Below are positions 7,162 to 13,800 of a stretch of DNA of 26,599 nt, piece after piece. The position numbers and the translations under genes were made by a program. The stretch spans positions 1 to 26,599 of the forward strand of contig JAZLIT010000193.1 of NCBI GenBank assembly GCA_045617525.1. Direction: 5' to 3'. Each line of letters opens with the position of its first letter. Positions within the stretch are counted from its first letter, which is position 1. Below the pieces are notes generated by a model. That model saw only the letters and a program-made list of their open reading frames with translations. It did no database searches and was not told the DNA's origin. The DNA comes from JAZLIT01 sp045617525 (GTDB lineage Bacteria; Bacillota; Bacilli; Bacillales_A; Planococcaceae).

Positions 7162-7851
7162 ATGCGAATTACATTAAACCGTTCGCTCGCTTCAAATATT
7201 CATCAATTTAAAATTGGCCTCATTTATTATAACAAAATAGTCGTCGAAGAATCTCCTCAAATGATTAAAGGCCGGATGCAGCTCTATCAGGAAAATCTCT
7301 ATATCGAAATGCAGGATCAGCCTGTCACAGAACGTGCTGGCATTGCCGAGTGGCGCAATCTGTGGAAAGAGCTAGGTGCTGATCCAAATCGTTACCGTCA
7401 TTCAGCGGAAAGCCTATTACGCCGAATCGCCAAGCAAAACTATTTAACACCCTTCCACTCTGCTGTCGATTTGAATAACTTCTTTTCACTGCAATATGAA
7501 ATGCCAATTGGAATTTATGACGTCGCAAAATTAGACGGAGACATCGAAATTACATTAGGCGACGAAGAAACTGGCTACGAGGGCTTAAATGGACGCTATA
7601 ATTCATTAAACAACATTTTATATAGCCGCGATGCAACAGGACCATTTGGTAGCCCCTTCGTCGATTCAGCACGAACAGCCGTTACCGAGCAAACAACCTC
7701 GGCCCTACAAATCTTTTATTTGCACCCTTCACTTTCTGAAGAGGCAAGCTTAAAGCTGCTGAATTCTGCTGGTAATATGTTTACGCAAGTAAGTGGTGGC
7801 GATTATTCTCTAGCCCTTTTAACTGGGGATAAAATAGTATCGGAATTTTAA
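7162..7851 (+). CDS. B3/B4 tRNA-binding-domain protein (PheT-like)
   Basis: 229-residue protein resembling the B3/B4 domain of phenylalanyl-tRNA synthetase beta subunit, which in the full enzyme carries the editing site that clears mischarged Tyr. Stand-alone relatives (COG3382-type) are common in Firmicutes. Recognisable segments are WRNLWKELGADPNRYRHSAE near residue 68, LLRRIAKQN, the VDLNNFFSLQYEMPIGIYD block near 105, and the C-terminal DSARTAVTEQTTSALQIFYLHP. AGGTG lies 6 nt before ATG 7162. Role in proofreading or amino-acid clearance is plausible but unproven for this branch. It is divergent from queG-trmL, placing three tRNA-linked genes together. Confidence 0.85.
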   Translation: MRITLNRSLASNIHQFKIGLIYYNKIVVEESPQMIKGRMQLYQENLYIEMQDQPVTERAGIAEWRNLWKELGADPNRYRHSAESLLRRIAKQNYLTPFHSAVDLNNFFSLQYEMPIGIYDVAKLDGDIEITLGDEETGYEGLNGRYNSLNNILYSRDATGPFGSPFVDSARTAVTEQTTSALQIFYLHPSLSEEASLKLLNSAGNMFTQVSGGDYSLALLTGDKIVSEF

Positions 7852-7857
7852 AGACGT

Positions 7858-7901
7858 AAAAAAATAGCATGGGGAGCCATTACTAGGTTTTCCATGCTAT
7901 T
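7858..7901 (-). terminator. Terminator shared by convergent B3/B4 and LD-carboxypeptidase genes
   Basis: AATAGCATGG (7863-7872) pairs with CCATGCTATT (7892-7901), with a longer loop partly closed by G-U pairs. The uninterrupted T-run is on the minus strand (complement of 7858-7864), so it mainly terminates the minus-strand carboxypeptidase gene. On the plus strand the tail TTCATTT is weaker. Confidence 0.72.
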
Positions 7902-7985
7902 CATTTATAATTGGAAACCAAATAAAAAAGCAATTTACCTGTCTCCAAGTAAATCACTTTTCTCTCTACTCTATATTGTCGTAGA

Positions 7986-8897
7986 TCACTCTACACCGGG
8001 TAAAATTAGAAGGATCTTATTATCTGCATCTAATTGTGCTTCTACACCTAATGGAATTGCAATATTCGGCTCACAATGCCCAATTCTGAAACCACTTACT
8101 GTTGGCTTATTAAATGGCTTAATAAAACTTTCAATTAAATCATATACATCTTGTTCTGTCTCATCTTCCTTCAGATGTGTAAAGCTACCTAGAATAAATC
8201 CAGCTGCTTGCTCTAATTTGCGCGCAAGTCTTAGCTGATTCATCATGCCATCCACTCGCTGCAAATCTTCTCCGACATCTTCTAGTAGCACTATTTTATC
8301 TTTTAAATTAATTTCAAACTTCGTCCCTAGCGAACTGACCATTCGATTTAAATTACCACCAGTTAACTCCCCGCGCACAGTTCCATTTACAACTGTATTT
8401 AATGGTGAAATCGATTCACTATACTGAATTTCCATTGGCTGAAATAACTGTAGGAACATTTTTTTCGATAATTCATCTAAAGGCTCATCCCCGCGCGATA
8501 ACATCGGACCATGGAACGTCACTAAATCTGAGTATTCATTTACTACCGTATGCAAATACGTAACGTCCGAAAAGCCCCAAATAATTTTAGGATTTTCCTC
8601 AATTAAAGGATAATTAATCTTATCCGCTAAACGTCCAATTCCATATCCACCTCGAACGCAGAATATCGCTTTAATCTCAGGATCCTCAATCATCTCATGC
8701 AACGCATTTAGTCTTTCCTCATCTGTACCCGCTAAATAACCATCATAAGCTGCAATTGTAGGACTAAGTTTATATTTCAAGCCAAGTGATTCAATCACCT
8801 CGAGCTTCATTGGCAGTTCTTCCATTTTTACCGGACTACTTAATGCGATAACTCCAACCGTATCACCTTGGCTAAGTCTTTGTGGACGCTTTTTCAT
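7986..8897 (-). CDS. LD-carboxypeptidase (peptidase S66, LdcA/MccF type)
   Basis: 303-residue serine peptidase of family S66. These enzymes cleave the L,D bond of tetrapeptide stems during murein recycling (LdcA) or hydrolyse peptide-nucleotide antibiotics (MccF). The Ser-Glu-His triad is recognisable: Ser110 in IWGFSDVT, Glu206 in LLEDVGED and His274 in GHCEPN. CVRGGYG near residue 80, TFHGPML near 128 and the GNLNRMVSSLGT block near 181 match the family. No signal peptide, so it is cytoplasmic. GGAGGAGAGG precedes ATG 8897. It is monocistronic. LdcA versus self-immunity function cannot be separated by eye. Confidence 0.92.
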   Translation of the reverse strand: MKKRPQRLSQGDTVGVIALSSPVKMEELPMKLEVIESLGLKYKLSPTIAAYDGYLAGTDEERLNALHEMIEDPEIKAIFCVRGGYGIGRLADKINYPLIEENPKIIWGFSDVTYLHTVVNEYSDLVTFHGPMLSRGDEPLDELSKKMFLQLFQPMEIQYSESISPLNTVVNGTVRGELTGGNLNRMVSSLGTKFEINLKDKIVLLEDVGEDLQRVDGMMNQLRLARKLEQAAGFILGSFTHLKEDETEQDVYDLIESFIKPFNKPTVSGFRIGHCEPNIAIPLGVEAQLDADNKILLILPGVE

Positions 8898-9174
8898 AAC
8901 AGCCTCTCCTCCAATATGTATTGTATTTCTATCTTAACATACTACGAAATCATAAAGCCTTTCATTCCAAAAATACGTAAGAGAAAGCATTTATTTTAAT
9001 ATCTTGCTGCTAACACTTGCACTATTCGCACACGAAACCACGCTATATTATTAACAATAGGTGCATAAACATTTATTAAATAAAGCCAATAATTAAATGA
9101 CGCATATAATGAAGTTGCACCTCTTATTTGAAGCGAAAGTCCAAAATCGGCTTACGCTTCATTCAGTTAGACCT

Positions 9175-9564
9175 CTAGCTTTTATTTTTTACTAAAAGCT
9201 GTTGCATTTTATTATCAGCTTTTAGTAATACTTCTTTTATTTGTTTAATATGATTTTCTTTTTGTACCATCTGCTCATATTTTTCTTTGAATCTCATTTT
9301 TATTTGGACAAGATTTTGAATTTCTTCTTTTGTCAGTTTTTCATTTTGATCCGTATTTTGTGACCACTCAAAAAGCATCTTGATTTCTTGCAGTGAAAAT
9401 CCAGTTTGTTTTAATTTTAGTATGGTTTCAATAATTACTACGTCTTGTTTGTTATACTCTCGATGCTTGTTTTTAACTTCTGGATGTAATAAATTTATTT
9501 TTTCGTAATAACGGATTGTATCTTTACTAAGACCAGTGCTTATTGCAAATTCGCCAATTTTCAT
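9175..9564 (-). CDS. MerR-family transcriptional regulator
   Basis: 129-residue DNA-binding regulator. The N-terminal winged helix is typical: MKIGEFAISTGLSKDTIRYY, then EKINLLHPEVKNKHREY, followed by the dimerising coiled coil rich in Lys/Glu (residues ~75-125). It has no cysteine at all, so it cannot sense by the thiol chemistry used by AdhR/NmlR-type relatives or bind metal by Cys. ATG 9564 is preferred over the GTG three codons earlier because AGGTG lies 7 nt before it. It begins 12 nt after the stop of a small membrane-protein gene, and their common promoter carries a MerR-type dyad, so the pair is probably autoregulated. The inducer is unknown. Confidence 0.9.
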   Translation of the reverse strand: MKIGEFAISTGLSKDTIRYYEKINLLHPEVKNKHREYNKQDVVIIETILKLKQTGFSLQEIKMLFEWSQNTDQNEKLTKEEIQNLVQIKMRFKEKYEQMVQKENHIKQIKEVLLKADNKMQQLLVKNKS

Positions 9565-9576
9565 GCGTATCACCTG

Positions 9577-9894
9577 CTATTTTATAAATTTATAAACCAA
9601 TAAGACAATTATACAATGAAAAATGAAACGAATGATATGATGACTGTAAGTAAGTCGCCCCTTTGTGCGTCTTCCTTCTACAAATGCTAATATATGTAGC
9701 AGTGCAAATGCAACAATCAACAATATAAACATCCATCCTTTATTTGATATAAGAATTATAATGAGCATACCTACTGAGACGACAACAACTAAAAATGTTT
9801 GTATTTGAAACCCCACTTCTTTCAATTGCTTCATTCCTGCCATTCCTAATAACACTGCATATAACCCAATTAATATATATAAGCTGATTGCCAT
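9577..9894 (-). CDS. Four-helix hypothetical membrane protein
   Basis: 105 residues with four hydrophobic segments (about 3-20, 32-52, 57-75 and 87-103) and a short positive loop EGRRTKGRLTYSHH between the last two. I do not recognise the family. ATG 9894 has GGAG 8 nt upstream; two in-frame GTG codons just before it are less likely starts. It is the first gene of a two-gene unit with the MerR regulator and sits right behind a MerR-type promoter. It is therefore likely the target that the regulator controls, such as a small efflux, immunity or stress protein. Four helices in ~105 residues recalls small multidrug resistance proteins in size only; the conserved Glu of their first helix is not evident. 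Confidence 0.8.
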   Translation of the reverse strand: MAISLYILIGLYAVLLGMAGMKQLKEVGFQIQTFLVVVVSVGMLIIILISNKGWMFILLIVAFALLHILAFVEGRRTKGRLTYSHHIIRFIFHCIIVLLVYKFIK

Positions 9895-9923
9895 TTTCAC
9901 CACTCCATTCTATTATTACTTTT

Positions 9924-9954
9924 ACTTTAAAAGATGGAGTTAACTCCATGTCAA
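9924..9954 (-). promoter_or_regulatory. MerR-type promoter: long spacer filled by a perfect dyad
   Basis: Read on the minus strand: TTGACA (9954-9949), a 19-bp spacer, TAAAGT (9929-9924). The perfect 16-bp palindrome ATGGAGTTAACTCCAT (9934-9949) fills the spacer. An overlong 19-20 bp spacer containing a dyad is the hallmark of MerR-activated promoters. It is placed about 10 nt before the ribosome site of the membrane-protein/merR unit. Confidence 0.82.
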
Positions 9955-9965
9955 TAAAAAACGAA

Positions 9966-10034
9966 AAACAAAAAAAGCCTATTTTAATTCATAGACTGTT
10001 TGTTGCATTGCGTTAAAAGATAAAAGTAGGCTTT
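9966..10034 (-). terminator. Minus-strand terminator with a long loop
   Basis: TAAAAGTAGGCTTT (10021-10034) pairs with AAAGCCTATTTTA (9974-9986), with one bulged base and a 34-nt loop. On the minus strand it runs into a T-rich tail. It insulates the merR promoter just downstream from transcription coming from the nucleotidyltransferase gene. Confidence 0.55.
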
Positions 10035-10154
10035 GTATACACAATTTTATTCTAAAATCCCATTTGTGGAGCATTGCTCAAATGCCACCTAACCGTTGTT
10101 ATGTCTGAATTTTAATAAACGTGAATAAAAAACTGGATAAACATTGTTCCAACC

Positions 10155-10196
10155 AAAAAGCCACAAACGCTGATGTAACAACGTTCGTGACTTTTT
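10155..10196 (-). terminator. Terminator-like hairpin after the nucleotidyltransferase
   Basis: Fifteen positions pair (10182-10196 with 10155-10169) around a 12-nt loop. Two positions mismatch when read on the plus strand but become G-U pairs on the minus strand, so the RNA hairpin is functional in the minus direction. The T-run is within the 3' arm. Confidence 0.6.
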
Positions 10197-10244
10197 GATG
10201 TATTCCCAAACTTTGATTTGGTAACGTTATTTTGTATGGTTTAT

Positions 10245-10850
10245 TCAAGAATCTATTTGAACAAATTGTTTTTCGTAAATTTCTAATTCTTTTTCGCACT
10301 CTAATAAAAAGCTTAAATTCATATTACTTTGATTTTTAATATTTTCAAAAATTTCGCGCATTATCTTAGGGTAAGATCGAGCTTCGTCATTGATATCTAA
10401 TTTTCTAACTAATTTTTTGATAGTTAATTTATCATATTGCTGACGTTGAAGATATTTTAAGTTAAGAATCCAAAGTTTAATTAAATGATGTATAGGATTA
10501 TTAATAAATTTGCTAGAAGACTTATTTAGTGAATTTGAAATAAATTGCACATCAATATTCCAAAAAATAGAGGTGTTTTTAAGATAGAAAGTTACAATAT
10601 ACTCATTAGGCATTAAACTGGTAGCCCAATCAAAAAACTCCATTTCGAAAAGGTTATCAATCCTTTGCAAAGTAAGGGTAGCAAATGTTTCTATATCAGA
10701 AAATGACCCCTCAATAAGCAAATCAATATCAGAAAATCGGTCCGTGTTGCCCGATACTATGCTACCTCTTAATGTGAAACTATTAACTTCCGGTAATTTA
10801 CCTAAAAAATTCAATAATTCTTGTATTAGTTCTTTTCTTTCTAGATTCAA
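10245..10850 (-). CDS. Orphan nucleotidyltransferase-domain protein
   Basis: 201-residue protein with the Pol-beta-type nucleotidyltransferase signature. Gly29-Ser30 is followed after ten residues by Asp41-x-Asp43 (FSDIDLLI), and a third Asp candidate lies at 100 in NIDVQF. Such folds transfer a nucleotide to antibiotics, proteins or RNA (for example aminoglycoside or lincosamide adenylyltransferases, MNT antitoxins). The C-terminal half is helical with many Lys/Glu and no recognised domain. The start is TTG 10850 with AGAGGTG 6 nt upstream; no ATG is available. Coding sequence is distinctly AT-rich compared with neighbours, it has no operon partner, and it lies next to a gene remnant. Horizontal acquisition is plausible. 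Substrate unknown. Confidence 0.8.
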   Translation of the reverse strand: MNLERKELIQELLNFLGKLPEVNSFTLRGSIVSGNTDRFSDIDLLIEGSFSDIETFATLTLQRIDNLFEMEFFDWATSLMPNEYIVTFYLKNTSIFWNIDVQFISNSLNKSSSKFINNPIHHLIKLWILNLKYLQRQQYDKLTIKKLVRKLDINDEARSYPKIMREIFENIKNQSNMNLSFLLECEKELEIYEKQFVQIDS

Positions 10851-10978
10851 TTAATTCACCTCTATATGGACTCTTTCAATCTAAGTATTTATTATCTTTT
10901 ATTTTAGCTCCCAAAGCGGTGTTTTGGGAACGATATTGGTTAGAATTCTTCCGGAACTATCAGTTGAAAATGTAGATC

Positions 10979-11152
10979 TCACTTATCTTCTGATATTGGT
11001 TTACTTACCTCATCAATAGAATCTATACTACAAGCTCCAAATCTCAAAAAATTCCTCTTAGCTTGATATAGACAAACTGTATAGTATAAAAAGCTTCCAA
11101 ACAAAGATTTGAGCACTTCGCTATAAATCCATATAAATCGGACTAGATCCCA
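10979..11152 (-). pseudogene. Probable 3' remnant of a lost gene
   Basis: The 383-nt gap between the nucleotidyltransferase and HIT genes holds a 57-codon minus-strand frame with no plausible start or ribosome site. It reads like a real protein tail: SEVLKSLFGSFLYYTVCLYQ followed by KRNFLRFGACSIDSIDEV and SKPISEDK. It opens right after a stop codon (11153-11155). I do not recognise the parent family. A hairpin with TCCCAA/TTGGGA arms (about 10909-10930) follows it but lacks a T-run. The rest of the gap is AT-rich with no other clear signal. It might be a degraded accessory gene, or chance coding-like sequence. Confidence 0.35.
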
Positions 11153-11194
11153 CTAAATAAGTTGAAACGAACAACTCTAGAAGGGTTTTACTTC

Positions 11195-11226
11195 AATAAA
11201 AAATGTAGAAAAGCCTTTCTTCAACA
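11195..11226 (-). terminator. Terminator of the HIT gene
   Basis: Imperfect ~9-bp hairpin (11204-11226) directly after the HIT stop codon, followed on the minus strand by TTTTTTATT. Confidence 0.6.
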
Positions 11227-11233
11227 TCTGCCA

Positions 11234-11710
11234 TCAATTTTTATTTATATTTTCCTGTATCCATGAACGTAATTTTTCTGCATAAAAGGGGCGATCATCT
11301 GGCATTGTGTAGTTACCTGTTGTCATGTAAAGATTATCACCTGTATATCTTGGGTAGACATGCAGGTGGTAATGCCACACATCTTGATTTCCCGCAGGCT
11401 CATTATGCTGCCTTGTCGAAATGCCATCACAATGATATGTATTTTTCATTGCCAGTGCTGCTAATTGAGCAACACGATGAATTTCAGCAGCCATTTCTGC
11501 TGGGAGTTCATACATATTTTCAAAATGATCATTTGGCACAACTAAAACATGTCCTTTATTGTTGGGCCACCATTTACTTGCAATAAACGCAGTGACATGT
11601 TGATTTTGATATATGATGTCTCTTTGTTTTGTGCCATTATTTTGTTTTTCTTTACCTGAAACAATTCGACAAAATGGGCACTCATAATCATCTGGCAAAT
11701 GTGAATACAA
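11234..11710 (-). CDS. HIT-family nucleotide hydrolase/transferase
   Basis: 158-residue histidine-triad protein expected to hydrolyse nucleoside phosphoramidates, dinucleoside polyphosphates or aminoacyl-adenylates. The triad is HYHLHVYPR near residue 120, preceded by the Gln-loop area AGNQDVWHYH. The N-terminal CPFCRIVSG is the common start, with two Cys that often join two His to bind zinc. TTG 11710 is chosen because a perfect GGAGGT lies 7 nt before it; a frame from TTG 11725 would place that GGAGGT inside the gene. It follows the methyltransferase gene by 69 nt with only a weak AT hairpin (11751-11771) between, so the T-box transcript may also reach it. Confidence 0.9.
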   Translation of the reverse strand: MYSHLPDDYECPFCRIVSGKEKQNNGTKQRDIIYQNQHVTAFIASKWWPNNKGHVLVVPNDHFENMYELPAEMAAEIHRVAQLAALAMKNTYHCDGISTRQHNEPAGNQDVWHYHLHVYPRYTGDNLYMTTGNYTMPDDRPFYAEKLRSWIQENINKN

Positions 11711-11779
11711 CTTAATGACCTCCAAATCAATTTCTCTCTTATCAGTAAAATTAATTCATTTCCTGAATTAACTTATCTA

Positions 11780-12481
11780 TTATTTCACCCCACCAAATAC
11801 AGCTAATTCAAACCATTTAAAGTAGCATTCGGCATGACGATAACCTAGATCTCGTAGCCATTCTACTTGAATATCTACTCGCTCTAAAATGTTATCATCT
11901 TTATCTGGGCGACTATGGTACTCTTTCGCTATTTCATCGACAGTAGAGCCGTTATACGTCGCCAAATGATGAATAAATTGTTGGTCATACAACGCTTCTA
12001 ATTTAGATGTAGCAGATGCTGTATGCTCGATATTGATAAAAACACCACCTGTTTTTAATAACGAATAAACTTCTGCATATAATTCTTTCTTTTTGTCGTG
12101 TGGTAAATGGTGAATTGCAAATCCTGATACAATACAATCAACTGAATTTGGTTTTGCATAAGTAAGTAAAGACTCACTAAAATCTCCGTGAATGACCGTG
12201 CTTTGATGCTGATAAGCTACTAGATTTTCGATTGCTTGTTCTACCATGGGCTGTGAATGGTCAATAAATAACGCCTGTGCTTCTGGATATGTATCAAGAA
12301 GTACTTTCCCTAAAAAGCCGTTTCCACAGCCTAAATCAATGATACTTTTGACGTCAGATGTGAAATGTCCAATAACTTGGAGCATAACATTGATTTGTTC
12401 TGCACCAAATGGAATACCACCTCTTACTTGCTCTAAATAATGCTGTGTAACATCTTGTCTTTGCCATTGCGTTTGTTCCAT
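11780..12481 (-). CDS. Class I SAM-dependent methyltransferase under T-box control
   Basis: 233-residue Rossmann-fold methyltransferase. Motif I is SIIDLGCGNGFLGKVL near residue 47, the acidic end of strand 2 is LFIDHSQPMV near 72, motif II/III is CIVSGFAIHHLP near 116, and LLKTGGVFINIEH near 140. These fit the methyltransferase-11/25 group that acts on small molecules. AAGGAGG precedes ATG 12481. Its substrate cannot be inferred from sequence, but a T-box leader that appears leucine-specific precedes it directly. It should therefore be expressed when tRNA-Leu is uncharged, linking it to amino-acid starvation or to metabolism of a branched-chain product. The HIT gene follows. Confidence 0.9.
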   Translation of the reverse strand: MEQTQWQRQDVTQHYLEQVRGGIPFGAEQINVMLQVIGHFTSDVKSIIDLGCGNGFLGKVLLDTYPEAQALFIDHSQPMVEQAIENLVAYQHQSTVIHGDFSESLLTYAKPNSVDCIVSGFAIHHLPHDKKKELYAEVYSLLKTGGVFINIEHTASATSKLEALYDQQFIHHLATYNGSTVDEIAKEYHSRPDKDDNILERVDIQVEWLRDLGYRHAECYFKWFELAVFGGVK

Positions 12482-12500
12482 CGTTTTTCCTCCTTAAAAA

Positions 12501-12733
12501 TAAAAAAACTCCATCTCAGGTAAAGAGACGAAGTTCGATTCGCGGTACCACTCTAATTGGTTAAAATTATAATTAACCCACTTATACTATAACGGTAGCT
12601 GCCGTCTATACCTACTAATTTCAGCATAAATACTCCTGGACGAGTTCGGGAATTTATTGACTGTTTTCCACCAACCAACAGCTCTCTAAACAATAAGTGT
12701 TCCTTACTATTTCCAATCAACGTAATTTTGTAT
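12501..12733 (-). promoter_or_regulatory. T-box riboswitch leader, probably tRNA-Leu specific
   Basis: Complete T-box on the minus strand. Stem I has AGTA of the loop-E motif (~12706), AGAGAG, the GGTTGGTGGAAA apical region, and the GAA of loop E (12647-12645) followed by specifier CTC (12644-12642, Leu). GGAA/TTCC and TTATTG/CAATAA pair between the two sides. A CGG/CCG stem III precedes the T-box AGAGTGGTACCGCG (12554-12541), whose AGAG pairs with CTCT of CGTCTCT (antiterminator). The competing terminator is ACTTCGTCTC/GAGATGGAGT plus seven T. The bulge UGGU requires discriminator A, as in tRNA-Leu. The alternative specifier register, UCG for Ser, would need UGGC. Confidence 0.92.
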
Positions 12734-12769
12734 TATTAAAATAATACAATAATTAGAATTATTTGTAAA
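12728..12769 (-). promoter_or_regulatory. Promoter of the T-box leader with overlapping inverted repeat
   Basis: Minus strand: TTTACA (12769-12764), 17 bp, TATTAT (12746-12741), start expected near 12734. A perfect 10-bp inverted repeat TTGTATTATT/AATAATACAA with a 2-nt centre (12728-12749) covers the -10 and +1. It could be an operator or simply AT-rich symmetry. Confidence 0.6.
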
Positions 12770-12782
12770 TAATATTATAGGT

Positions 12783-13010
12783 TAAGTTTGCAAACTGTGG
12801 TTTGGGTAGGTTGTATTACGACGCTATTAAATACTGCTGCTTTAAATTATGACTTCTGAATTAATAACAAGATTAATAATTAGATTGGTTCTTTCTATAA
12901 TGTTTCAACGATTGCTCTCTACGATCTTTCATCACTTTACGTTTGCCATTGCATACGCACTGCACACGCCACCTGTAGACTTTTTTGTGTAAATAGTAGT
13001 GACCGTAAAA
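12783..13010. other. Gap between T-box promoter and tRNA terminator
   Basis: About 230 nt with no confident gene. A minus-strand frame of about 30 codons (GTG near 12978 to TAA at 12873), ending MKDRREQSLKHYRKNQSNY, is basic and weakly preceded by AGGTGG at too short a spacing. I do not call it a gene. No repeat or RNA structure stands out. Confidence 0.4.
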
Positions 13011-13042
13011 TAAAAAAAACTCCACAGAATGAACTGTGAAGT
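13011..13042 (-). terminator. Terminator of the tRNA operon
   Basis: Nine-bp hairpin, ACTTCACAG/CTGTGGAGT read on the minus strand (13042-13034 with 13027-13019, one G-U pair), a 6-nt loop and eight T. It lies 14 nt after the last tRNA. Confidence 0.9.
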
Positions 13043-13055
13043 CGTTTGCTTTTGA

Positions 13056-13136
13056 TACCGAAAATGGGACTCGAACCCACACGCCTCGCGGCAACGGATT
13101 TTGAGTCCGTCGTGTCTGCCATTCCACCATTTCGGC
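13056..13136 (-). tRNA. tRNA-Leu (anticodon CAA)
   Basis: 81-nt tRNA with the long variable arm of type II tRNAs (TTGCCGCGAGGCG region). The anticodon loop is CTCAAAA, the T arm GTGGGTTCGAGTCCCAT, and discriminator is A. The 3' CCA is not encoded. This isoacceptor reads UUG and is a known TrmL substrate; trmL is also in this window. Last gene of the cluster. Confidence 0.96.
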
Positions 13137-13144
13137 AAATAAGT

Positions 13145-13219
13145 TGGAGCGGAAGACGAGGTTCGAACTCGCGACCCCCACCTTGGCAAGGTGGTGTTCT
13201 ACCACTGAACTACTTCCGC
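13145..13219 (-). tRNA. tRNA-Gly (anticodon GCC)
   Basis: 75 nt with CCA encoded. Acceptor GCGGAAG pairs with CTTCCGC, anticodon loop TTGCCAA, T loop GTTCGAA, discriminator T. Confidence 0.97.
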
Positions 13220-13265
13220 ATGTGCTGTAAGAATTTTTATTCTGACAAGTTATTATTAAATTAAT

Positions 13266-13350
13266 TGGTGCGGGTGAAGGGAGTCGAACCCCCACGCCTT
13301 GCGGCGCTAGATCCTAAGTCTAGTGCGTCTGCCAATTCCGCCACACCCGC
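13266..13350 (-). tRNA. tRNA-Leu (anticodon UAG)
   Basis: 85 nt, type II with long variable arm, CCA encoded. Anticodon loop CTTAGGA, discriminator A, T loop GTTCGAC. Reads CUN codons. Confidence 0.97.
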
Positions 13351-13367
13351 AGCAGACAATATAAAAC

Positions 13368-13443
13368 TGGTGAGCCATGAAGGACTCGAACCTTCGACCC
13401 TCTGATTAAAAGTCAGATGCTCTACCAACTGAGCTAATGGCTC
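13368..13443 (-). tRNA. tRNA-Lys (anticodon UUU)
   Basis: 76 nt with CCA encoded. Acceptor GAGCCAT pairs with ATGGCTC, anticodon loop CTTTTAA, discriminator A. Confidence 0.97.
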
Positions 13444-13449
13444 TCTAAG

Positions 13450-13525
<76 letters not shown>

Positions 13526-13537
13526 AATTTATTAAAA

Positions 13538-13613
13538 TGGTGGAGGATGACGGGCTCGAACCGCCGACCCTCTGCTTGTAAGGCAGATGCTCTCCCAGCT
13601 GAGCTAATCCTCC
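13538..13613 (-). tRNA. tRNA-Val (anticodon UAC)
   Basis: 76 nt with CCA encoded. Acceptor GGAGGAT with ATCCTCC, anticodon loop CTTACAA, discriminator A. First gene after the internal promoter. Confidence 0.97.
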
Positions 13614-13649
13614 AAATCACTAATCCTATTTAAAAACCGGACAATAAAT

Positions 13650-13678
13650 AGTTTAGCATAAGTAATTCTTCAAAACAA
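13650..13678 (-). promoter_or_regulatory. Internal promoter of the tRNA cluster
   Basis: Minus strand: TTGTTT (13678-13673), 17 bp, TAAACT (13655-13650) with a TGC extension just before the -10. Transcription would start about 30 nt before tRNA-Val. The 107-nt gap here is the only large one inside the cluster. Confidence 0.72.
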
Positions 13679-13720
13679 GCACTTTTTATGTATATTTTCT
13701 ACTTTTATGTAAAATAGAAA

Positions 13721-13793
13721 AGCTTCCAACCGGATTTGAACCGGTGACCTCTTCCTTACCATGGAAGCACTCTACCTACTGAGCTATGGAAGC
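13721..13793 (-). tRNA. tRNA-Thr (anticodon GGU)
   Basis: 73 nt without an encoded CCA. Acceptor GCTTCCA with TGGAAGC, anticodon loop ATGGTAA, discriminator T. Anticodon stem CTTCC/GGAAG. Confidence 0.95.
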
Positions 13794-13800
13794 ATAAAAA

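Noticed and set aside
8000..11300. Defence island or mobile element in the AT-rich accessory stretch
   Set aside because: No integrase, transposase, recombinase, helicase, nuclease or terminal repeats are visible; only a MerR unit, one nucleotidyltransferase and a remnant.
12873..13295. Minus-strand and plus-strand open frames over the tRNA genes
   Set aside because: They run through three complete tRNAs and the operon terminator, so they are not genes. The basic ~30-codon tail at 12873-12980 was considered separately but has poor start signals.
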